A DNA stretch of 64,000 nt from an uncultured Lachnospiraceae bacterium (GTDB lineage Bacteria > Bacillota > Clostridia > Lachnospirales > Lachnospiraceae): NCBI GenBank assembly GCA_934317845.1, contig CAKRES010000002.1, positions 1 to 64,000 of the forward strand, given 5' to 3'. Under the pieces are notes generated by a model. That model worked only from the letters and a program-made list of their open reading frames with translations, made no database searches and was not told the origin of the DNA. Position numbers and translations under genes: made by a program. Below are positions 42,207 to 49,439 of this stretch, piece after piece (position 1 is the first letter of the stretch; each line of letters opens with the position of its first letter).

Positions 42207-43310
42207 ATGAACAATCTGGCAATTATTGGTGCAAGCTATTTACAACTGCCATTGATTCAGAAGGCAAAAGAGATGGGCTATGTTACTCATGTGTTTGCAT
42301 GGGCTGCAAATGATGTGGGAGAAAAAGAAGCGGATTATTTTTATCCTATCAGTATCGTTGAAAAAGATGAAATTTTAGAACAATGCAGAGCAATAGGAGT
42401 AGCAGGAATTTGCAGTATTGCCTCTGATCTGGCAGCAGTTACTGTAAATTATGTGGCTGAAAAATTAGGATTATGTGGAAATAGCAGTATATGCGTAAAG
42501 AAGAGTACAAATAAATATTATATGCGGAAAGCATTTACGGAACATGGAGATCCCAGCCCGCAGAGCAGATTGATATGTGAGGGGATGAAGGGGGAAGATC
42601 TGAATTTGCAATTTCCTGTTATTGTAAAACCGACTGATCGCAGCGGAAGCCGGGGTGTATGCAAATTAGAATCCTATGATAATCTGCAAAGTGCTATCGA
42701 GCAGGCGCAAAAGGAGAGTTTTGAAAAAAAAGCGGTGGTAGAGGAATTTGTGGAAGGGAAAGAATATAGTGTAGAATACCTCTCTTATAAGGGAGAGCAT
42801 CATTTCCTTGCTGTGACCGAAAAATTCACTACTAATGCGCCGCATTATATAGAAACAGGTCACATGGAACCTGCTGATCTACAAGAAAACGTAATTATAA
42901 ATATAAGGAAAATTGTGGAACATGCGTTAGATTCCCTGGATATTGAAAATGGAGCTTCTCATACAGAAATAAAAATAGATGATCGGGGAAGAATCTATAT
43001 TATAGAAATTGGTGCAAGAATGGGTGGAGATTGCATCGGAAGCGATCTGGTGTACCTATCAACGGGAATTGATTTTGTTAAAGCGGTTATTCAGGTTGCA
43101 TGTGGATTAAAACCGGATTTATCGGTTACAAGAAAACCTATAGCAGTTAAGATAGTATATATTTTAAATGAAGATGACAAGCAGAAGTTTGAAAAAATTC
43201 AAAGAGATGCTCCGGAAAAAATAGTGAAAATCGTTGATTATCATCCGGAGATGATAGGAAAGGTGATGGACAGTTCTAATAGAGCAGGATGCTATATTGT
43301 TCGTGTCTGA
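42207..43310 (+). CDS. ATP-grasp carboxylate-amine ligase
   Basis: A 367-residue protein with N-terminal [21 protein letters not shown], then the ATP-grasp core. That core shows [21 protein letters not shown] (ATP-binding Lys and Ser/Gly loop), [27 protein letters not shown] and [17 protein letters not shown] (metal Glu/Asn region). Such ligases join a carboxylate to an amine through an acyl phosphate. In this locus the carboxylate of the uronic acid residue, or an amino acid to be attached to an amino sugar, is a candidate substrate (inference). The gene starts 20 bases after transposon copy B. Confidence 0.87.
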   Translation: MNNLAIIGASYLQLPLIQKAKEMGYVTHVFAWAANDVGEKEADYFYPISIVEKDEILEQCRAIGVAGICSIASDLAAVTVNYVAEKLGLCGNSSICVKKSTNKYYMRKAFTEHGDPSPQSRLICEGMKGEDLNLQFPVIVKPTDRSGSRGVCKLESYDNLQSAIEQAQKESFEKKAVVEEFVEGKEYSVEYLSYKGEHHFLAVTEKFTTNAPHYIETGHMEPADLQENVIINIRKIVEHALDSLDIENGASHTEIKIDDRGRIYIIEIGARMGGDCIGSDLVYLSTGIDFVKAVIQVACGLKPDLSVTRKPIAVKIVYILNEDDKQKFEKIQRDAPEKIVKIVDYHPEMIGKVMDSSNRAGCYIVRV

Positions 43311-43342
43311 TGATTATCTTTCCAGGAAGGAGAATAGATTTA

Positions 43343-43622
43343 TTGGGAAAATTATTTGACATATCAAAATTTGATTCTTATAAAGAAGATAATCGGCGTG
43401 AAGTAAAGAAGGCTACTGGTGGCCTGCCAGTATCTTTATGGGATACCTACTCTGCATTTGCCAATTGTTATGGTGGGGTGATTATTCTTGGAGTCCCTCT
43501 AGCGTGGGGGAGTTGCTGAGAAGAGGGATGGTTCGTGGCGTACTACTGGATTAGATGCCGCAGATAAGGAAAAACTTATAAAACAGTTTTGGAATACGAT
43601 TAATAAAAGAGCCGGAAATTGA
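43343..43622 (+). pseudogene. Disrupted AlbA_2-domain (Schlafen-like ATPase) gene
   Basis: [33 protein letters not shown]... [15 protein letters not shown] (from TTG 43343) is the N-terminus of an AlbA_2/divergent-AAA DNA-binding protein. The matching continuation DGSWRTTGLDAADKEKLIKQFWNTIN resumes at 43527 in another frame. Between them lie 22 bases of IS3-like left end (43494-43515) and an in-frame stop at 43517. The rest of the gene is lost. Confidence 0.75.
43494..43515 (+). repeat. Relic of the IS3-like left end (copy C)
   Basis: TCCCTCTAGCGTGGGGGAGTTG differs at two of 22 positions from the left termini of copies A and B (38387- and 41428-). It interrupts the AlbA_2-type gene and no right end follows. 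It is likely an excision or deletion scar. Confidence 0.72.
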
Positions 43623-43701
43623 AGAACGCTTTGACCCTGACTGGTCAGCACCCGAAAACTGGGCAAATACAAACAGAAAATACAGAATTAAGAATGATTA
43701 A
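43606..43701 (+). pseudogene. Unidentified 3' gene fragment before the bile-salt hydrolase
   Basis: An open frame reading KEPEIEERFDPDWSAPENW and then NTNRKYRIKND before a stop at 43699. It has a protein-like composition but no start, and it is in a different frame from the AlbA_2 fragment. I do not recognise it; it looks like the tail of another lost gene. It overlaps nothing else and ends 16 bases before the next start. Confidence 0.4.
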
Positions 43702-43717
43702 CCCGAAAGGAGCTTTT

Positions 43718-44692
43718 ATGTGTACTGCAGCAACTTACCTCACCAAAGATTTTTACTTCGGTAGAACTTTAGATTACGAATATTCCTACCACGAGGAGAT
43801 TACGGTCACTCCACGCAATTATCCGATCTCATTTTCTAAAATGGGTGTGCGTGATTCGCACTATGCTTTGATCGGGATGGCTTTTGTAGTGTCAGATTAT
43901 CCGCTTTATTATGATGCGGTCAATGAAAAGGGACTGGGTATGGCAGGACTCAATTTCGTTGGAAATGCCGTATATCAGGAGGAAGAGGCCGGATATGATT
44001 CTGTCGCACAGTATGAATTTATTCCGTGGATCCTGTCGCAGTGTGCAAATGTAGCGCAGGCAAGAACCGTGCTTTCTCATATGCGGCTTACGGCTGCTAC
44101 GTTTTCCAAGGAACTGCCGGCTGCACAGCTTCATTGGATCATTGCTGATCAAACGGAGGCAATTACGGTAGAGTGTACCAGGGACGGACTTCATGTCTAC
44201 GATAATCCGGTTGGTGTGTTGACGAACAATCCACCATTTCCGATCCAGATGTTTGGCTTGAATCAGTATCGGGGTCTTTCTGCGAAACAACCGGACAACC
44301 TTTTTTCAGATCAGGTAGAGCTTCCTGCCTACAGTCGTGGCATGGGAGCAATTGGGCTTCCGGGGGATCTGTCTTCTGCGTCCCGCTTTGCGAAGGTGGC
44401 ATTTACCAAGCTGCATGCGGTGTCGGGAGAGTCGGAAGAGGCGAGTGTCAGCCAGTTTTTTCACATCTTAGGTTCTGTAGATCAGCAGCGCGGATGCTGC
44501 GAGGTGGCAGAGGACAAATATGAGATCACCATTTATACTTCCTGTGCCAATGCGACGAAGGGGATCTACTATTATACGACCTACGATAACCACCAGATCA
44601 GTGCGGTGGATATGCAAAAGGAGGATCTTGATTCCAAAGAATTGATCCGATATCCGCTTTTGACAAAGGGACAGATTCATTGGCAGAATTAG
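43718..44692 (+). CDS. bsh: Choloylglycine hydrolase family, probable bile salt hydrolase
   Basis: A 324-residue Ntn hydrolase of normal BSH length. It begins Met-Cys2 (nucleophile after Met removal), with FGRTLDYE (Arg16, Asp19), NEKGLGMAGLNF, VLTNNPPFPIQMFGLNQY (Asn of the oxyanion region) and SSASRFAKVAF (Arg). LTNNPxF is the BSH-like rather than the penicillin-V-acylase form. It cleaves glycine or taurine from conjugated bile acids in the cytosol, an ability typical of gut bacteria. The start at 43718 is fixed by Cys2 and by AAAGGAG. It is not linked to glycan synthesis and marks the return of GC-richer sequence. Confidence 0.88.
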   Translation: MCTAATYLTKDFYFGRTLDYEYSYHEEITVTPRNYPISFSKMGVRDSHYALIGMAFVVSDYPLYYDAVNEKGLGMAGLNFVGNAVYQEEEAGYDSVAQYEFIPWILSQCANVAQARTVLSHMRLTAATFSKELPAAQLHWIIADQTEAITVECTRDGLHVYDNPVGVLTNNPPFPIQMFGLNQYRGLSAKQPDNLFSDQVELPAYSRGMGAIGLPGDLSSASRFAKVAFTKLHAVSGESEEASVSQFFHILGSVDQQRGCCEVAEDKYEITIYTSCANATKGIYYYTTYDNHQISAVDMQKEDLDSKELIRYPLLTKGQIHWQN

Positions 44693-44786
44693 AGGAAATG
44701 TGGATGATACTGTGACGCAGAGGTGCGATTTTTAAGGCGTGTCAAAATTAAAACGGAATTCTATTGACGCGAATAGGAGGCTTATG

Positions 44787-45914
44787 ATGTCGATCAAAAG
44801 AAATATTTTATTAAACCCTGGTCCGTCCACAACTACGGATACCGTAAAACAGGCACAGGTTGTGCCGGATATCTGTCCGCGCGAGAAGGAGTTTGGTTCG
44901 TTGATGGACGGGCTGCGGCAGGATCTGGTTCGGATCGTTCATGGTGATCTGAAAAAATACACTGCGGTATTATTTTGCGGATCGGGAACGATCAACATTG
45001 ATGTGTGTTTAAATTCCTTACTTCCGGCAGGCAAAAAGGTTCTTGTGATAAATAATGGAGCGTATAGTACGAGAGCAGCAGATATCTGTGAGTATTATGG
45101 CCTGCCGTATATTGATTTAAAACTGCCGATCGATGAGCCGGCGGATCTTGAAATGATAGAAGATGTTTTGCGCGATCATCCGGAGATTGGACTGGTTCAT
45201 ACTACGCACAATGAAACGGGAACCGGTCTGTTGAATCCTATCCGTGAGATCGGGGCATTAGTACATAAGTACCATGCTGTTTTTACGGTGGATACGACGT
45301 CTACTTATGCGATGCGTCCGATTGATATAGAAAAGGATAATATTGATTTTTGTATGGCTTCTGCACAAAAGGGACTGATGGCGATGACAGGGTTGTCTTT
45401 TGTGATCGGAAACCGTGAGTTGATAGAGACATCCAAAGATTATCCAAAGAGATCTTATTATTGTAATTTGTTCCTGCAATATGACTTTTTTGAAAAAACG
45501 GGAGAGATGCATTTTACCCCTCCGGTTCAGACGATCTACGCAGCGATCCAGGCGTTAAAGGAATATTGGCAAGAGGGAGAGGAAGCCAAGTGGGCGCGTC
45601 ATACCAGAGTGTTTCAAGCAATCAATAATGGCCTTGATGCGTTAGGTTTTCGTCAGGTAATACGTCCGGAACACAGAGCGGGATTAGTGGCATCTGCCAT
45701 TTATCCGGATGATGCGCACTGGAATTTTGAGCAGATACATGATTATTGCTATCAGCGTGGATTTACGATCTATCCCGGAAAGATCGCGACGACCAATACC
45801 TTCCGGTTGTGTGCGTTAGGGGCGATAGATGAAGAAGATATTGTGGAATTTTTTAAAGTGTTCCGTGAGGCGTTGGTGGTATATGGGGTACAGATTCCTG
45901 TTGTATACAAATAG
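44787..45914 (+). CDS. phnW: 2-aminoethylphosphonate-pyruvate transaminase
   Basis: A 375-residue class V PLP aminotransferase. Motifs are ILLNPGPSTTTDTVKQAQ, LFCGSGTINIDV, VHTTHNETGTG, FTVDTTSTYAM and ASAQKGLMAMTGLSF (PLP Lys195), matching PhnW. It interconverts 2-aminoethylphosphonate plus pyruvate with phosphonoacetaldehyde plus alanine. Beside a PEP-mutase fusion it probably runs in the biosynthetic direction. ATG 44787 fits AGGAGG at 44775-44780; ATG 44784 is too close. It sits 51 bases before the fusion gene. Confidence 0.92.
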   Translation: MSIKRNILLNPGPSTTTDTVKQAQVVPDICPREKEFGSLMDGLRQDLVRIVHGDLKKYTAVLFCGSGTINIDVCLNSLLPAGKKVLVINNGAYSTRAADICEYYGLPYIDLKLPIDEPADLEMIEDVLRDHPEIGLVHTTHNETGTGLLNPIREIGALVHKYHAVFTVDTTSTYAMRPIDIEKDNIDFCMASAQKGLMAMTGLSFVIGNRELIETSKDYPKRSYYCNLFLQYDFFEKTGEMHFTPPVQTIYAAIQALKEYWQEGEEAKWARHTRVFQAINNGLDALGFRQVIRPEHRAGLVASAIYPDDAHWNFEQIHDYCYQRGFTIYPGKIATTNTFRLCALGAIDEEDIVEFFKVFREALVVYGVQIPVVYK

Positions 45915-45965
45915 GGCGTGACCATTTGCGCGCGAGGGCATGAGTTTTTAGAAAGGGTGGATCGT

Positions 45966-47261
45966 ATGGATACCGTATATACCTGCTTTTGTACAGATGT
46001 TATACATCAGGGACATAAAAACATTTTGAAGAAAGCAAAAGAATATGGACGTGTGATAGTAGGGGCGTTGTCTGATGAAGCGTTGATCCGGTACAATCGT
46101 TTTCCGACTATCCCGTTGGAAAAGAGAATGGAGATATACCGTGGCTTAGAAGGTGTGGATGATGTGATCGTGCAGGAAGATATTATGTATGATGATATTG
46201 TCCGGAGGATCAGGCCGGATTATATTGTGCATGGTGACAATTGGCGCGTGGGTCCTGAGACTGCGATCCGGAAGAATGTTGTAGATTTGCTGGATGCTTA
46301 TGGCGGTCAGTTGATTGAAGTATCTTATACTTACAATAATGAAGTAAAAAGAATTGACAGACAGCTGAAAGAAAAGCTTGCGATGCCGGAATATAGAAGA
46401 AAACGGTTAAGACAGCTGCTGGCGATCCGGCCGATTGTAAAAGCAATTGAGGTACATAGTGGGATCACAGGATTGATCGCAGAAAAAACCATTGTTGAGA
46501 ACAATGGGGAGTTTGATCAGTTTGATGCCATGTGGATCTCTTCTCTTTGCGATTCTACTGCGAAAGGAAAGCCGGATATTGAACTTGTTGATATGACTTC
46601 CAGATATCGGACCATTGATGATGTTACGGAGGTTACGACTAAACCGATCATTTTTGATGGTGACACCGGTGGACTGACGGAGCATTTCGTCTATACGGTC
46701 AGGACATTGGAAAAAATGGGTGTTTCCGCAATCATCATAGAAGATAAAACCGGATTAAAGAAGAACTCATTGTTTGGAACAGAAGTGGAGCAGACCCAGG
46801 ATAGTGTGGAGCATTTCTGTGCGAAGATCAGAGCAGGAAAAGAAGCACAGCTTACGGATGATTTTATGATCATTGCACGAATTGAGAGTCTTATTTTAGA
46901 GAAGGGGATGCAGGATGCATTGGATCGGGCATTTGCCTATGTAAAAGCAGGTGCAGATGCTATTATGATCCATAGCAGGAAGAAAAGCCCGGATGAAATA
47001 TTATCGTTTTGTGATCACTTTAGGAGTCGGGATGCCGATACCCCGATCGTAGTTGTTCCATCCAGCTACAATACTGTTACGGAAGAAGAATTGGCTTCTC
47101 ATGGTGTCAATATTGTGATTTATGCCAATCAGCTGACGAGGAGTGCATTCCCTGCGATGCAAAAGACGGCGGAGGACATTCTCAGGTATCACAGGGCAAA
47201 AGAAGTAGATGAAAGATTAATGCCAATAAAAGATATCATTACATTGATTGATGAATTATAA
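45966..47261 (+). CDS. Cytidylyltransferase-phosphoenolpyruvate mutase fusion
   Basis: A 431-residue bifunctional protein. Residues 1-130 are a small nucleotidyltransferase (FCTDVIHQGHKNILKKAKEYG with the HxGH motif His14/His17, VHGDNWRVGPE). About 165-431 are PEP mutase of the isocitrate-lyase superfamily (FDGDTGG at 231, IIEDKTGLKKNSLFG at 259, ARIESL). It would make phosphonopyruvate from PEP and activate the final 2-aminoethylphosphonate as CMP-AEP. The step between them, phosphonopyruvate decarboxylase, is not in the window. The start at 45966 is preferred because upstream codons have no homology and AAAGGGTGG is correctly placed. Confidence 0.9.
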   Translation: MDTVYTCFCTDVIHQGHKNILKKAKEYGRVIVGALSDEALIRYNRFPTIPLEKRMEIYRGLEGVDDVIVQEDIMYDDIVRRIRPDYIVHGDNWRVGPETAIRKNVVDLLDAYGGQLIEVSYTYNNEVKRIDRQLKEKLAMPEYRRKRLRQLLAIRPIVKAIEVHSGITGLIAEKTIVENNGEFDQFDAMWISSLCDSTAKGKPDIELVDMTSRYRTIDDVTEVTTKPIIFDGDTGGLTEHFVYTVRTLEKMGVSAIIIEDKTGLKKNSLFGTEVEQTQDSVEHFCAKIRAGKEAQLTDDFMIIARIESLILEKGMQDALDRAFAYVKAGADAIMIHSRKKSPDEILSFCDHFRSRDADTPIVVVPSSYNTVTEEELASHGVNIVIYANQLTRSAFPAMQKTAEDILRYHRAKEVDERLMPIKDIITLIDEL

Positions 47262-47295
47262 AAATAATGGAAAGCAGACCCTGTTGTATACCGAC

Positions 47296-47331
47296 AGACC
47301 AGTCGGTACCTATCCGACGGGTCTCTTTTTG
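47296..47331 (+). terminator. Terminator after the phosphonate genes
   Basis: A stem AGACC-GTCGG ... CCGAC-GGGTCT around TACCTAT, followed by CTTTTTG. A second overlapping stem ACCGAC...GTCGGT just upstream could compete with it. Confidence 0.75.
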
Positions 47332-47360
47332 TTGTATTCTCCCGATTTTTTTTGTATAAT
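47332..47360 (+). promoter_or_regulatory. Promoter of the membrane protein / LtaS-like operon
   Basis: TTGTAT, a 17-base spacer and a consensus TATAAT immediately after the terminator, 98 bases before the next start. Confidence 0.7.
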
Positions 47361-47457
47361 AAAAAGAGCGCGCATTTATTGCCTGCAATTTGAACTTGCT
47401 CGAAATATATAGAACGTTTGATGATAAATTACGATAGATGGAAAGGTGTTAACTGGT

Positions 47458-49383
47458 ATGATCGATAAAGGGATCTTTCTGATAAAAGTTTATGTGTGTC
47501 TGATTGGAGTATTGGCCTCCTGCTATGTGACGGGGGCTTTTTTAAGCTGCTGGCTGAAGCTGAAAGACCGTTTCGGCAGATCGCTGCTGTTTGGTTTTGT
47601 TTTTCAGATTTCTTTGTTTGAATGTGTGGCACTGCCTTTTATGCTGCGCAAAGGATCATTTTCTGCTATGATCACCTGTTATCTGGCGGTGTTTTGCTTT
47701 GTTCTTGTGCTTTCTTTTGTGATGCTTTTGCTGCTCAAAAAGCGGGGAATCTATCAGTCTTCCCTTGTGTGCATCAGGGAGGAACTACAGGAGCGCAGAC
47801 AAAAGAAATGGTTCGGTGTGACATTTTTCGGGGCAGCATTTTTGGTGCTGGTTCTTGGGCATATTGCAGGGGTTACTCTTCACCAGATCACGATGGGGGA
47901 TGATGTTTACTATGTGTCGCTTGCAACTTATGCGATCGATCATAACAGTCTGGAAACCAACACAATGTTTATTTCCAGTGGAATTCTGAGTCTGCCGGAC
48001 ATCCGCCCGAATATTTCTGCATGGGAATATTATGTGGCATGTCTTTCTGTGGTATTTCATCTACACCCGGCGCAGATGTTTCACTTCGTTCTGCCGCTCT
48101 TCCTGATCCCATTTTCGTATCTTTCTTATTACTATGTGATCAAAAAGCTTTTTGATAAAAAATATCATATGGCGTATATGATGTGGTTTGTGATCTTAAA
48201 CCTGTTCTTTTCATTTTCGGCGAAGCTTAACAGTTACAACATGTTTAACTGCCCATGGATGGGCAAGGTGGTGCTTTACAATATTTTAATGCCGTGCTTT
48301 CTGGCGGTCTGCATTGACATTATGAAAGCAGAGAAGGAGACGTTGAAATACTGGATCTGCGTGGTATTTTTGATGATCGCCGGCATCTGTACCACGGTGG
48401 TTGGCGTATATATGATCCCGATCTATTATGCGGCGATCGGAATTACCTATGCTGTGACGATCCGCTCCATGAAGGAGTTTAAAAAGCTGATCGTTCCGGT
48501 TCTGGTAACGGTCATTCCGGCAGTGATCGGATTACTCCTGGTATTGCAGACTGAGGCAGGGCAGCGTATTTTGGAGTATTCCAAAACGGAGCCAAAGCAG
48601 TGGACCGCTGTTTTTTTAAACTATTGGGGGATTGACGCAAAGCCGGTTTTAGGCGTGGCAGGGCTTGTGCTCTTTTTCGTGTCCTGTGTGGTTATTTTCC
48701 GGAAGGAGGACAGGATCACCAAGACGGTACTCTGCGGTCTGACGATCTTTTGCGCACTTACGATCGTAAATCCGTTGTTTATCGGTCCGGTGTCGAGTTA
48801 TCTGACCGGAGCAGATCTTTACTGGCGGATGTTTATCCTTGTACCGGTTGTTTATGTGCTTCCGTACCTGCCGGCAAAGCTCTGTTTTAAGGCAGGGACT
48901 TTACATCATTATGAAATTGTGATAGGATTCATGCTGGTTGTGAGTGTAGGCGGCACGCTGCTGGGCGGCAGTGCATTTTCTGATAAGAAGATCTTTGCGC
49001 CTTATGAAACGACGTACGGTATTCCGGAAAAATGTGTGCAGGTTACGGATTATATTTTGAAAAAAGAGAAGAATTCCGACCATGAGCCGGTTGTTCTTTA
49101 TCCGCCGGCACTGCGGCAGGGACTGCGCCAGTATACGACGAAGCTCACAACGATGATGTCCCGTATGTACTATCAGGGCAATTATGAAACTCCGTATGGA
49201 ACCATGCGTGAGGTGTGCCGTGGTGTATTTAAAAAGCAGTACACAGAGGAGCAGGCTTATCAGGTGCTGAAGGGACTGAATGTGGATTATGTAGTCACAC
49301 GCCGCTATGTAAAATTCAGAAATCCGCAGTATTTTACGAAATGTAAACGGTATGGGCGATTTGTGATCTATCATGTCAATTAG
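47458..49383 (+). CDS. Large multi-pass membrane protein (DUF6077-like, possibly GT-C type)
   Basis: A 641-residue protein with at least ten hydrophobic segments. A conserved-looking extracellular patch ITMGDDVYYVSLATYAIDH follows the early helices, an acidic DD in the first loop as in GT-C glycosyltransferases. A soluble C-terminal domain (YETTYGIPEKCVQVTDYIL to YVVTRRYVKF) ends it. I believe it belongs to the DUF6077 group found in Lachnospiraceae wall loci, but I am not certain. It could transfer sugars from a polyprenyl donor. Start ATG 47458 follows GAAAGGTG; GTG 47446 is possible. Confidence 0.6.
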   Translation: MIDKGIFLIKVYVCLIGVLASCYVTGAFLSCWLKLKDRFGRSLLFGFVFQISLFECVALPFMLRKGSFSAMITCYLAVFCFVLVLSFVMLLLLKKRGIYQSSLVCIREELQERRQKKWFGVTFFGAAFLVLVLGHIAGVTLHQITMGDDVYYVSLATYAIDHNSLETNTMFISSGILSLPDIRPNISAWEYYVACLSVVFHLHPAQMFHFVLPLFLIPFSYLSYYYVIKKLFDKKYHMAYMMWFVILNLFFSFSAKLNSYNMFNCPWMGKVVLYNILMPCFLAVCIDIMKAEKETLKYWICVVFLMIAGICTTVVGVYMIPIYYAAIGITYAVTIRSMKEFKKLIVPVLVTVIPAVIGLLLVLQTEAGQRILEYSKTEPKQWTAVFLNYWGIDAKPVLGVAGLVLFFVSCVVIFRKEDRITKTVLCGLTIFCALTIVNPLFIGPVSSYLTGADLYWRMFILVPVVYVLPYLPAKLCFKAGTLHHYEIVIGFMLVVSVGGTLLGGSAFSDKKIFAPYETTYGIPEKCVQVTDYILKKEKNSDHEPVVLYPPALRQGLRQYTTKLTTMMSRMYYQGNYETPYGTMREVCRGVFKKQYTEEQAYQVLKGLNVDYVVTRRYVKFRNPQYFTKCKRYGRFVIYHVN

Positions 49384-49439
49384 GGGATGAACTGGTTCAT
49401 TTTTGGAAAAGCCAAAAAAAGATAGAAGGATTGAAAAGC

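Noticed and set aside
43619..43717. Longer N-terminus for the bile salt hydrolase
   Set aside because: The nucleophile must be Cys2 after Met removal and AAAGGAG precedes ATG 43718; the upstream codons belong to a decayed fragment in another frame.
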